DNA of 25,560 nucleotides from 2-01-FULL-33-17 sp964474375 (GTDB lineage: Bacteria > Patescibacteriota > Minisyncoccia > Phycocordibacterales > UBA9973), in the NCBI GenBank assembly GCA_964474375.1, contig CAYYSG010000008.1, positions 1-25,560 on the forward strand, in the 5' to 3' direction. Under the pieces are notes generated by a model, which saw nothing but the letters and a program-made list of their open reading frames with translations, was not told the DNA's origin and searched no databases. Positions 7,791 through 15,019 of the stretch are shown one piece after another (within the stretch, counting starts at the first letter, position 1; the number at the start of each line of letters is the position of its first letter). A program made the position numbers and the translations under genes.

Positions 7791-8681
7791 GTGACAAATT
7801 TATATTCTCATCAATCTAATAATGTCCGAAAAACATGGCTACTAGTTGGCCTGTTTTTGGCTGGATGTGTAGGAATAGGGTATTTTCTGGCGAGTTATTA
7901 TAACAATCCTGGCATACTAACCATTGCTATTGTTTTCAGTGTTGTTATGAATATTGCTTCGTTTTGGTTTTCGGACAAGATAGCTATAGCCAGCGCGCGT
8001 GCTGTGCCGGCTGATAGCGTCAAATATTTGGAACTGCATAGAATAGTCGAGAATTTAGCTATTACTGCTGGACTACCGAAACCTAAAGTCTTCATCATTA
8101 ACGACAATGCTCCGAATGCATTTGCCACAGGAAGGGATAAAAACCACGCTAGTGTAGCTGTAACTACTGGTTTACTAAACATCCTGGACAAGACCGAGCT
8201 CGAAGGTGTAATAGCTCATGAACTAGCCCACATTGGTAACCGCGACATATTATTGCAAAGCATGGTTATAGTTTTGGTTGGGTTCGTTTCGTTAATAGCG
8301 GACATGTTCCTGCGTAGTATGATTTACGGAGGGTCTCGCGATAGGGATAGCAAAGGCGGAAACGCACTGATGATAATCGGTATTATATTTATTGTGCTAT
8401 CGCCTATATTTGCGCAGTTATTGCAACTAGCAATATCACGCAAGCGGGAATTCTTAGCCGATGCAACTGGCGCACTACTGACCAGATACCCCGAAGGACT
8501 AGCTAGCGCACTACAAAAAATCAGTAGCTATAATCAGCCTATGGTACACGCCAGCGACGCTACTGCGCATCTTTATATTTCAAACCCATTTGGTAGTAAG
8601 GTAAAGGGTAGCTTGCACAAGCTATTCATGACCCACCCACCAGTCGAAAAAAGAATCAGTGCACTAAGAAATAGTTTGTAG
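7791..8681 (+). CDS. htpX: Membrane zinc metalloprotease HtpX
   Basis: HtpX (peptidase M48B) degrades misfolded membrane proteins. The 296-residue protein shows two N-terminal membrane segments (about 15-33 and 42-60), the zinc site HELAH at 143-147, two further membrane segments (about 154-175 and 191-212), and the third ligand region RKREFLADATGALL with E220 as zinc ligand. The C-terminal THPPVEKRISALR is the usual M48 ending. The start is a GTG at 7791; there is no in-frame ATG close by, and the protein beginning MTNLYSHQ matches the usual N-terminal length. It closes the lemA operon; a hairpin follows at 8693. Confidence 0.95.
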   Translation: MTNLYSHQSNNVRKTWLLVGLFLAGCVGIGYFLASYYNNPGILTIAIVFSVVMNIASFWFSDKIAIASARAVPADSVKYLELHRIVENLAITAGLPKPKVFIINDNAPNAFATGRDKNHASVAVTTGLLNILDKTELEGVIAHELAHIGNRDILLQSMVIVLVGFVSLIADMFLRSMIYGGSRDRDSKGGNALMIIGIIFIVLSPIFAQLLQLAISRKREFLADATGALLTRYPEGLASALQKISSYNQPMVHASDATAHLYISNPFGSKVKGSLHKLFMTHPPVEKRISALRNSL

Positions 8682-8692
8682 AAATTCCATAT

Positions 8693-8736
8693 AATAAAAC
8701 ATTCCGATATTCTTGAGAATATCGGAATGTTTTATT
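8693..8736. terminator. Terminator hairpin after htpX
   Basis: A perfect 20-bp stem (8693-8712 with 8717-8736) encloses a TTGA loop; the base is AATAAAAC opposite GTTTTATT. It lies 11 bases after the htpX stop and marks the left border of the copper island. The symmetric A/T base could stop transcription from either side. Confidence 0.8.
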
Positions 8737-8783
8737 AATTATGTAGGGAAAAGTATTGGTGTTAATAAGAGTATTGCAATATA

Positions 8784-8802
8784 GGGGCTGGGGGTATATA
8801 CT
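8784..8802 (+). promoter_or_regulatory. Candidate promoter and CsoR half-site for the first csoR
   Basis: A G-rich element GGGGCTGGGGGTATA runs into TATACT at 8797-8802, a fair -10 box nine bases before the ATG at 8812. GGGGGTAT matches one arm of known CsoR operators, but the opposite arm (TATAGGGG instead of TATACCCC) is not complementary. Copper-responsive control is plausible, not shown. Confidence 0.45.
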
Positions 8803-8811
8803 ATATTGTAT

Positions 8812-9075
8812 ATGAATAAAGAAGATAAGAAAAAAGCATTTGACCGACTTAGTCGAATCGAAGGCCAAGTAAAAGGTCTGAAGAAAATGATCGAAGAAGA
8901 TACTTATTGTATAGATGTTATTAATCAGACATCATCAGTTCGCTCAGCATTAAAAGGATTAGAAGATATACTACTAGAACAACATTTGTCTTGTTGTGTT
9001 GTTGATCAAATTAAGTCAGGTAAAGAAAAAAAAGCAGTCGAAGAAATTATCAAAGTCTATAAATTAAAAAGATAA
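8812..9075 (+). CDS. csoR: CsoR-family copper-sensing repressor, copy 1
   Basis: This 87-residue all-helical protein belongs to the CsoR/RcnR family (DUF156). Binding of Cu(I) to CsoR releases it from the operator. The RLSRIEGQVKG helix (12-22) is the family signature, and the Cu(I) ligands C33, H58 and C62 are in the correct Cys-X24-His-X3-Cys arrangement, with an extra C61. The N-terminal metal ligands of nickel/cobalt RcnR are absent, so copper is the likely inducer. I chose ATG 8812 rather than the TTG two codons upstream because it leaves the family's normal N-terminus and fits the promoter. It is one base apart from the oxidase gene, so they form one unit. Confidence 0.9.
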   Translation: MNKEDKKKAFDRLSRIEGQVKGLKKMIEEDTYCIDVINQTSSVRSALKGLEDILLEQHLSCCVVDQIKSGKEKKAVEEIIKVYKLKR

Positions 9076-9076
9076 T

Positions 9077-11116
9077 ATGATTAAAGAAAAATATACAACC
9101 AAAGATTTCATGCCTCTTATTATAATATTTACAATGATACTATTATTCTCAATTATTTCGACAATAATATGGGGTGATGGAATTATGTACGGCATGCGTT
9201 ACTTTATGGGGGGATTTTTTATTGTCTTTGGACTTCTTAAGGTTATAAAACTCAAAAAATTTGCAGAAGCATATCAGATGTATGACATAGTTGCATTGCG
9301 CTCAAAAGCCTATGCCTATGCTTACCCATTTCTTGAACTTACACTTGGTGTTTTATTTTTTATAAACTTTGAGCCATTAGTTACAAATTGGGTAACTTTT
9401 GTTTTGATGCTAATTAGTGCGTTTGGTGTTTATCTTAAATTACAAAAAAAAGAGAAGATTATATGTGCATGTCTTGGCACAGTTTTTCAAGTTCCTATGA
9501 CATGGGTAACTTTATTTGAAGATCTTTTGATGGCTGTTATGGCTCTTGTAATGATTATTGCTTTTCAAGGTGGAATGCATAATATGGATTTAACAAAATT
9601 ACCAAGTAGAACTCAAGAATTACAGGCCATGCAGGTTATAGAACTTACTAATGGGGGTATTCTTGACCTTGAGGCAAGTATCGTAAAGCAACAAGTTGGT
9701 AATAGAACTATTAAAAGACTTGCATATAATGGGCAAATCCCAGGTCCTGTTATAAGGGTTCAAAAAGGTGCAACTATTACAGTAAACCTAACAAACAATA
9801 TTGATGTTGATACAACACTCCATTCGCATGGATTGCGTCTAGCCAATGCTTTTGATGGTGTACCTGGAGTTACTCAATCTCCCATTAAGCCAGGTGAGAC
9901 TTTTTCGTATACATTAAAATTCCCCGATGAAGGTGTATATTGGTATCATCCTCATATTCGAGAAGACTATACTCAAGAACTTGGTTTATATGGAAACTTT
10001 ATAGTTAACGGGGATGATGAATATTGGAATCAAGTGAATCAAGAAGAATATCTAATCCTTGATGATTTTCTTGAAGACGGCGAATTTTATAAAAAAAAGA
10101 TAACACATACTCTAATGGGTAGGTTTGGAGATATTCTTCTTATCAATGACCAAAGAGATTTCAGGATCAAAGTTGAACAAGGTCAAATAAATCGATTATT
10201 TTTAACTAATGTTGCAAATACTCGCGTATTTGATCTTGAGTTTGAAGGAACTAAAGTTAAAAATGTGGGCGGGGATGTAGGTCGAATACAGAAAGAAGAA
10301 TTTGTTAATGGTATTATTATAGCTCCTGCTGAACGATACATTATTGAAACAATGTATTCAAAGACTGGAACATATAAAATATCTCATCGAGGAAAGAAAA
10401 TTGGTGAAGTTATTGTAACTAAAACAAATAAAAAACCAGCAACTTCTTTTAGCCTTTTACGGAATAGCAATAATGACTACAAGAGTATTCTAGATAATCT
10501 AGATATCCTTAATGCGAAAAAACCAGATAAATCACTTAGTCTCAGTATTGAAATGAAGGGTAGTATGGATAACATGATGAGTAAAAACATTAATCATGAT
10601 TCAATGATGATGGATTTGAAAGATAATCAAGCAATGATTAATCATTGTAAAATGATGCCCCAAATGGCTGGCTGTGAGCCTTATCTTAATAAAGAATCTA
10701 CCGAAGATAATTCAAATGATGGAATTGAATGGGAAGATGAAATGGTAATGATGAACAAAATATCAAGCGATAAAAATCTTGAGTGGCAGATAGTTGATAA
10801 GGAAACAGGGAAAACAAACATGGACATTAATTGGTCATTTAATCAGGGTGATTTGGTAAAGGTTCGGATATTTAATAATCCAAATTCAATGCATCCGATG
10901 CAGCATCCAATTCATTTCCACGGGCAACGTTTTGTAGTCTTGGCTCGTGATGGTGTTGTAAATAATAATCTACAATGGAAAGACACTGTACTTATTCCCA
11001 GAGGTGAGACCGTAGATATTCTTGTAGAAATGTCGAACCTTGGGAAATGGATGGCGCATTGTCATATTGCAGAACATTTACACGCAGGGATGATGTTTGG
11101 GTTTAAGGTTAAATAG
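9077..11116 (+). CDS. MauE/DoxX-like membrane domain fused to a laccase-type multicopper oxidase
   Basis: This 679-residue protein has two parts. Residues 1-165 hold five membrane segments (about 12-32, 38-57, 78-97, 102-120, 143-163); the basic loops at 1-9, 58-61 and 121-127 put the C-terminus outside. KIICACLGT (127-135) resembles the Cys motif of MauE/DoxX redox membrane proteins. Residues 180-679 are a three-domain multicopper oxidase with all copper ligands: H249/H251, H291/H293, HPIHFH (H610, H613, H615) and HCHIAEHLHAGM (H661, C662, H663, H667, axial M672). A Met/His-rich insert (496-530) resembles the copper-binding insert of CueO. Likely role: oxidation of Cu(I) outside the membrane. 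The fusion is unusual; soluble relatives have a signal peptide instead. Confidence 0.9.
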   Translation: MIKEKYTTKDFMPLIIIFTMILLFSIISTIIWGDGIMYGMRYFMGGFFIVFGLLKVIKLKKFAEAYQMYDIVALRSKAYAYAYPFLELTLGVLFFINFEPLVTNWVTFVLMLISAFGVYLKLQKKEKIICACLGTVFQVPMTWVTLFEDLLMAVMALVMIIAFQGGMHNMDLTKLPSRTQELQAMQVIELTNGGILDLEASIVKQQVGNRTIKRLAYNGQIPGPVIRVQKGATITVNLTNNIDVDTTLHSHGLRLANAFDGVPGVTQSPIKPGETFSYTLKFPDEGVYWYHPHIREDYTQELGLYGNFIVNGDDEYWNQVNQEEYLILDDFLEDGEFYKKKITHTLMGRFGDILLINDQRDFRIKVEQGQINRLFLTNVANTRVFDLEFEGTKVKNVGGDVGRIQKEEFVNGIIIAPAERYIIETMYSKTGTYKISHRGKKIGEVIVTKTNKKPATSFSLLRNSNNDYKSILDNLDILNAKKPDKSLSLSIEMKGSMDNMMSKNINHDSMMMDLKDNQAMINHCKMMPQMAGCEPYLNKESTEDNSNDGIEWEDEMVMMNKISSDKNLEWQIVDKETGKTNMDINWSFNQGDLVKVRIFNNPNSMHPMQHPIHFHGQRFVVLARDGVVNNNLQWKDTVLIPRGETVDILVEMSNLGKWMAHCHIAEHLHAGMMFGFKVK

Positions 11117-11161
11117 TTCTTAGGTTTTGCGGTGTACTCGGGTATGGTACCCGTGGGTACA

Positions 11162-11180
11162 ACCCTTGTAAGGGTATTTT
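11162..11180 (+). terminator. Weak terminator after the oxidase gene
   Basis: ACCCT (11162-11166) pairs with AGGGT (11171-11175) around TGTA, followed by ATTTT. A second hairpin just upstream, CGGGTA (11139-11144) with TACCCG (11148-11153), has no T-run. Confidence 0.5.
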
Positions 11181-11224
11181 AGCACGTTTCCGATGGTGGA
11201 AATAAGGTTTGTGGGTCGGGGTCT

Positions 11225-11244
11225 CAAATGCCAACAAATGCCAA
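11225..11244 (+). repeat. Tandem 10-base direct repeat upstream of a promoter
   Basis: CAAATGCCAA occurs twice with no gap (11225-11234 and 11235-11244), 38 bases before the extended -10 box of the next gene. It could be a regulator site; nothing else supports that. Confidence 0.5.
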
Positions 11245-11282
11245 TTTTCGGCACAGGTAATAGATCGAGAAATTGGACAAAA

Positions 11283-11291
11283 TGTTATAAT
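11283..11291 (+). promoter_or_regulatory. Extended -10 promoter TGTTATAAT, leaderless
   Basis: TATAAT at 11286-11291 with TG at 11283-11284 ends six bases before the ATG at 11298, so the predicted first transcribed base is the A of the start codon. This decides the start of the following gene. Confidence 0.75.
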
Positions 11292-11297
11292 GGGATT

Positions 11298-11882
11298 ATG
11301 AAGAACCTTTTAGCAAAAGAGAAAATTCTTTACGATACTGTCGCAAATTCTTCAAGCGACAAGGATTTTTTTATAGGTTTTCACGCATACTTTACCTTTA
11401 TTCTGGGCGATGGCGATAAAGTGATTATCGAACAAATTGCTGAGAAATTTATCTCTAGGATTGAGGAAGAAAAATCTATTGAAGCAATAAAAGACAAGAT
11501 TGTGGTGGAAGCAGTAAAACTACTTGATGAGCTAACTATTCTTTCAAAAAAAATAGGGCTACAGGATAACCAAATCCTTCAGGAAGAAATTCAATCTACC
11601 AAGAGTCTTCTTACTGGATCGACTCATGTGTTTGGCGGAGAATTTCTGAATTCCCTGTATGGCGACTTTTTTGATATCTTAAAAAGAATGTCGGATTTAG
11701 GTTACCAAAAAGAAATTGAGTCATTTGTAGAACTATCATCTTCTTCTACTATAAAAGATATTCATGCACTGAAAGAAAGAAAAGATTATTTTTATAAGCG
11801 AGACAGCTTTTTAAAAAAGGACGCACGAACAGAAGAAGGATCACTTTCTAGACTTATCTTGAAGGAAAAAAGATTACTCTAG
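11298..11882 (+). CDS. Unrecognised 194-residue helical protein inside the copper island
   Basis: I do not recognise this protein. The longer reading frame from 11193 is rejected because the promoter at 11283-11291 predicts a start at ATG 11298. The product is cytoplasmic by composition: no signal peptide, no membrane segment, mostly charged helices rich in Glu, Lys and Ile. Features to compare with: FHAYFTFILGDGDKVIIEQIAEKF near the N-terminus, two heptad-like stretches at about 45-100, and a strongly basic C-terminus ending LILKEKRLL. It has no Cys and one or two His only, so it is not an obvious metal binder. It sits alone between the oxidase unit and csoR copy 2, with its own promoter. 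Confidence 0.7.
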   Translation: MKNLLAKEKILYDTVANSSSDKDFFIGFHAYFTFILGDGDKVIIEQIAEKFISRIEEEKSIEAIKDKIVVEAVKLLDELTILSKKIGLQDNQILQEEIQSTKSLLTGSTHVFGGEFLNSLYGDFFDILKRMSDLGYQKEIESFVELSSSSTIKDIHALKERKDYFYKRDSFLKKDARTEEGSLSRLILKEKRLL

Positions 11883-11904
11883 TAGACTGACATTTTGAAA
11901 CTTG

Positions 11905-11932
11905 CTATTATACCCCCTATGGGGTATAATAG
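11905..11932 (+). promoter_or_regulatory. CsoR-type operator overlapping the promoter of csoR copy 2 / copA
   Basis: CTATTATACCCC (11905-11916) and GGGGTATAATAG (11921-11932) form a perfect 12-bp inverted repeat with a CTAT spacer. The TACCCC...GGGGTA core matches known CsoR operators. The right arm contains TATAAT at 11925-11930, six bases before ATG 11937. Repressor binding would cover the -10 box, so this is the expected copper-derepressed autoregulatory site. Confidence 0.85.
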
Positions 11933-11936
11933 TCTC

Positions 11937-12200
11937 ATGCATAAAGATAAACAAAAACTCATAACACGGCTCAAAAAAATTGAAGGGCAAGTTCGAGGTA
12001 TCCAAAAAATGATTGAAGAGGAAAAATACTGTATCGATGTCATTACCCAGACCTCTGCCGTAAAACAAGGTCTTTCAAGTATTGAGGATATTCTCCTTGA
12101 AAGTCACCTTGGTCATTGTGTTGTTGGCCAAATTAAAAGTGGCAAAGTCGATGTTGCTACTAAAGAAATTTTAAAAGTTTATCAGCTTAAACGAAAATAA
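11937..12200 (+). CDS. csoR: CsoR-family copper-sensing repressor, copy 2
   Basis: This 87-residue CsoR/DUF156 protein has the RLKKIEGQVRG signature (11-21) and the Cu(I) ligands C32, H57 and C61, with H60 extra. It is clearly homologous to copy 1 (87 residues each, similar throughout) but not identical, so this is not a recent duplication. The start at ATG 11937 is set by the promoter ending six bases upstream; the alternative TTG 14 codons earlier would translate through the operator. It leads the copA operon, three bases before the copA ATG, and probably represses it until copper rises. Confidence 0.92.
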   Translation: MHKDKQKLITRLKKIEGQVRGIQKMIEEEKYCIDVITQTSAVKQGLSSIEDILLESHLGHCVVGQIKSGKVDVATKEILKVYQLKRK

Positions 12201-12203
12201 TTT

Positions 12204-14522
12204 ATGAATACTCCAAAGATATACAAAATTAAAGGTATGCATTGTGCTTCGTGTGCAAGTATTATTGAAAGAACAGTAAAAAAAATCGATGGAGTGGAAG
12301 ATATTTCAGTAAACAATGGTACAGAGAACGCAAAGATTGTTTTTGATAGTTCAAAAACTAACGCTGAATCTTTTAATAAGAAATTGGAACCGCTTGGGTA
12401 TTCTTTGATAGTATCTATGGATCATAGTATTGAAAGCATGTCTGCGAGTTCTATGGGCATGAGTGAAAACGAACATGCTGAGCACTTAGGATTAAATCAG
12501 TCAAAGAAAGAAAAGATTGAAGAGATAAAGGAAATGAAATCTAAAGTAATGTCGGCTATTCCACTAGCCATCTTTAGTGTTTTCGTTATGACTTGGGATA
12601 TTCTTGCTCAGTACAGTATTGCCCCTATGATGAGCTATGCACTCAAAGAATTTTTTCACCACCTCCTACCTATTTTTGCGACCTATACTCTCTTTGTTGT
12701 GGGGAAACCATATCTTTTGGGATTTTATCGTTTCTTAAGATACGGCAAAGCTAATATGGATACACTTATTGGTATAGGTACTGTTGCCGCTTTTTTATAT
12801 AGTTTTGCTGTCAGTGCATTTGAAGAAACACTTAGGCCTTTTATAAATGTAGATCACACTTACTACGATGTGACAATTGTAGTTATAACTTTTATCGCTC
12901 TTGGTAAATACTTAGAAGCTCGTTCAAAAATTAAAACAGGAGATGCGATAGAAAAACTTTTAAATCTTCAAGCGAAAACAGCCTTGGTTACGCGTGAAGG
13001 TAAGGAAGTAGAGATTTCTATAAATGAAGTTAAACATGGAGATTTAATCATTGTTAAGCCAGGAACAAAGATTCCAGTAGACGGAGTCATTGCTGAGGGA
13101 TCATCTTTTGTTGATGAATCAATGGTAACAGGAGAGCCAATGCCAGTACAGAAAAAGATTGGAGATAGTGTAGTAGCAGGAACAATTAACACAAGTGGAT
13201 CGTTTGTTTTTAAAGCCACAAAAGTTGGTAGAGAAACATTGCTGGCTCAAATTATACACATGGTTGAAGAAGCTCAAGGAAGCAAAGCTCCTATTCAAGC
13301 ATTAGCTGATAAGATTTCAAGTGTTTTTGTGCCGATAGTTCTCGTCTTAGCTTTTGTCACTCTTGGTGTATGGTTAGCATTTGGAACTGGTTCACTCGGA
13401 TTCTCACAAGCTCTTTCATTTGGGCTTGTATCCTTTGTTGGAATATTAGTTATTGCCTGCCCATGTGCACTTGGACTTGCCACACCAACTGCAATTATTG
13501 TGGGGGTTGGTAAGGGGGCAAAGGAAGGAATACTTATCAAAGATGCGGCTACATTAGAGAAATTACATAAAGTTGACACTGTTATGATGGATAAGACAGG
13601 AACGATAACAATTGGGAAACCAACACTTGTTGATATCCAAAATAGTTCAGATATGAGTAATGAAGACTTGATAGGAATACTTGCGGCACTAGAAAAAAAA
13701 TCTGAACATCCAATCGCACATGCAATTGTGAATTATGCAAAAGAGAAGAATATCCCTATACAAGAAGTTTCAAACTTTGAAGGAATTCAAGGAAAAGGTC
13801 TAAAAGGGTCTGTTAAGCAGATTGAATATTTTGTTGGTAATATAAAACTTATGAAAGATTTAAATCTTTCTTTTGATCAAACATTACTAGAAGAGTTTAC
13901 ATCTCAAGGTAAAACACCTGTCATTATATCTACAAAAGAAAAAGTTCTTGGTTTTGTAATGGTTGCAGATGAAATAAAGCCTGAATCAAAAGAAGCCATT
14001 AATGCTCTTCATAAACTTGGAATTAAAGTAGTGATGCTCACAGGAGATGATGAAAAAGCAGCGAAACACATCGCATCTCTTGTTGGAGTAGATGAAGTTG
14101 TTGCCCATGTCTTACCTCAAGATAAGTTATTAAAAATACAAGAACTGCAATCCCAAGGACATATTGTTGCTATGGCGGGTGATGGAGTAAATGATGCTCC
14201 TGCACTGGCTCAAGCTGATGTGGGAATAGCTATGGGCACAGGTACTGATGTTGCCATTGAATCAGCAGGAATTACGCTCTTGGGTGGAGATATTTCAAAA
14301 ATTGTAAAAGCAATAAAGTTATCAAAAATAACAATGCGCGGAATTAAACAAAATCTTTTTTGGGCATTTATTTACAATATTGTAGGAATCCCTCTTGCCG
14401 CTGGAGTTTTTTATCCAATTTTTGGCTGGTTACTTAATCCAGTATTTGCAGGATTTGCAATGGCGATGTCATCAGTGTCAGTTGTGTCGAACTCACTGAG
14501 AATTAAAAGTAAGAGATTATGA
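12204..14522 (+). CDS. copA: Cu(I)-exporting P1B-type ATPase CopA
   Basis: CopA pumps Cu(I) out of the cytoplasm. The 772-residue protein has one N-terminal heavy-metal domain with GMHCASC (C14, C17), a linker rich in Met and His (about 72-95), and eight membrane segments. The transport site CPC is at C419-C421. The phosphorylation site D463 is in MDKTGTITIG, the P1B mark SEHPIAHAI follows, and the hinge GDGVNDAPALAQAD has D660. The CPC motif plus the C-terminal YN and MxxSS signatures indicate the Cu(I)/Ag(I) class P1B-1. The TGA stop overlaps the next ATG by four bases, so translation of the following gene is coupled. It is preceded directly by csoR copy 2. Confidence 0.96.
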   Translation: MNTPKIYKIKGMHCASCASIIERTVKKIDGVEDISVNNGTENAKIVFDSSKTNAESFNKKLEPLGYSLIVSMDHSIESMSASSMGMSENEHAEHLGLNQSKKEKIEEIKEMKSKVMSAIPLAIFSVFVMTWDILAQYSIAPMMSYALKEFFHHLLPIFATYTLFVVGKPYLLGFYRFLRYGKANMDTLIGIGTVAAFLYSFAVSAFEETLRPFINVDHTYYDVTIVVITFIALGKYLEARSKIKTGDAIEKLLNLQAKTALVTREGKEVEISINEVKHGDLIIVKPGTKIPVDGVIAEGSSFVDESMVTGEPMPVQKKIGDSVVAGTINTSGSFVFKATKVGRETLLAQIIHMVEEAQGSKAPIQALADKISSVFVPIVLVLAFVTLGVWLAFGTGSLGFSQALSFGLVSFVGILVIACPCALGLATPTAIIVGVGKGAKEGILIKDAATLEKLHKVDTVMMDKTGTITIGKPTLVDIQNSSDMSNEDLIGILAALEKKSEHPIAHAIVNYAKEKNIPIQEVSNFEGIQGKGLKGSVKQIEYFVGNIKLMKDLNLSFDQTLLEEFTSQGKTPVIISTKEKVLGFVMVADEIKPESKEAINALHKLGIKVVMLTGDDEKAAKHIASLVGVDEVVAHVLPQDKLLKIQELQSQGHIVAMAGDGVNDAPALAQADVGIAMGTGTDVAIESAGITLLGGDISKIVKAIKLSKITMRGIKQNLFWAFIYNIVGIPLAAGVFYPIFGWLLNPVFAGFAMAMSSVSVVSNSLRIKSKRL

Positions 14523-14995
14523 TTATGAAAAATAAGCACAAGAAAAAGAACAAAAATATCTGGATATGGACACTAGCCATCTTAGTCATTGGGGTTTTTG
14601 TTTATTTCGTATATTCAGGTAAACCCTCATCTAATAGTGTGGAAAATCCTTATGAATCAGAAATAATTTCTCGAAATGGAATTCACTGGCATCCTGAGCT
14701 TTCCATATATATAAAAGGAGAAAAAGTAGAAATTCCCGCAAACATTGGACTTGGTGCAGTTCATAATCCAATTCACACTCACGACGAAGATGCACAATTA
14801 GGAGTTATCCATTTGGAGTTTTCATCAGTAGTCCGAGGAAGAGATACAAAACTCAGTGAGTTTTTTAAAATTTGGAATAAGGATATAAACTCTTTCGGTT
14901 CAAATATAAGAATGACAGTAAATGGTTCAGATAACTTGGATTTTGGGAATTATTATATGAAAGATGGAGACAAGATAGTGCTCAATTTTGATTAA
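14519..14995 (+). CDS. Membrane-anchored His-rich protein in the copA operon, unknown family
   Basis: This 158-residue protein has a Lys-rich cytoplasmic N-terminus (1-13), a membrane segment (about 14-32) and one extracellular domain. The domain contains a conspicuous histidine set: IHWHP (H56, H58), VHNPIHTHDED (H82, H86, H88) and VIHLEF (H98). A His-X-His plus further His layout is consistent with binding of copper or another metal; that is inference. The C-terminal part (MTVNG...DFGNYYMKDGDKIVLNFD) resembles a closing pair of beta strands. The start overlaps the copA stop (ATGA); ATG 14525 two codons later is an alternative. No cysteine is present, so a Cu(II) or oxidised site would be more natural than Cu(I). 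Confidence 0.8.
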   Translation: MIMKNKHKKKNKNIWIWTLAILVIGVFVYFVYSGKPSSNSVENPYESEIISRNGIHWHPELSIYIKGEKVEIPANIGLGAVHNPIHTHDEDAQLGVIHLEFSSVVRGRDTKLSEFFKIWNKDINSFGSNIRMTVNGSDNLDFGNYYMKDGDKIVLNFD

Positions 14996-15019
14996 AATAA
15001 ATATTAACTTATAAAAACA

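Noticed and set aside
11176..11184. Minus-strand TGCTAAAAT, a promoter-like box after the oxidase gene.
   Set aside because: No start codon or reading frame lies at the expected distance on the minus strand; an antisense RNA cannot be excluded but has no other support.
11193..11297. N-terminal extension of the 194-residue protein.
   Set aside because: It would contain the tandem 10-mer and the promoter at 11283-11291; the extra residues have no protein-like character.
11895..11936. N-terminal extension of CsoR copy 2 from a TTG.
   Set aside because: It would translate through the operator and promoter; the 87-residue form aligns end to end with copy 1.
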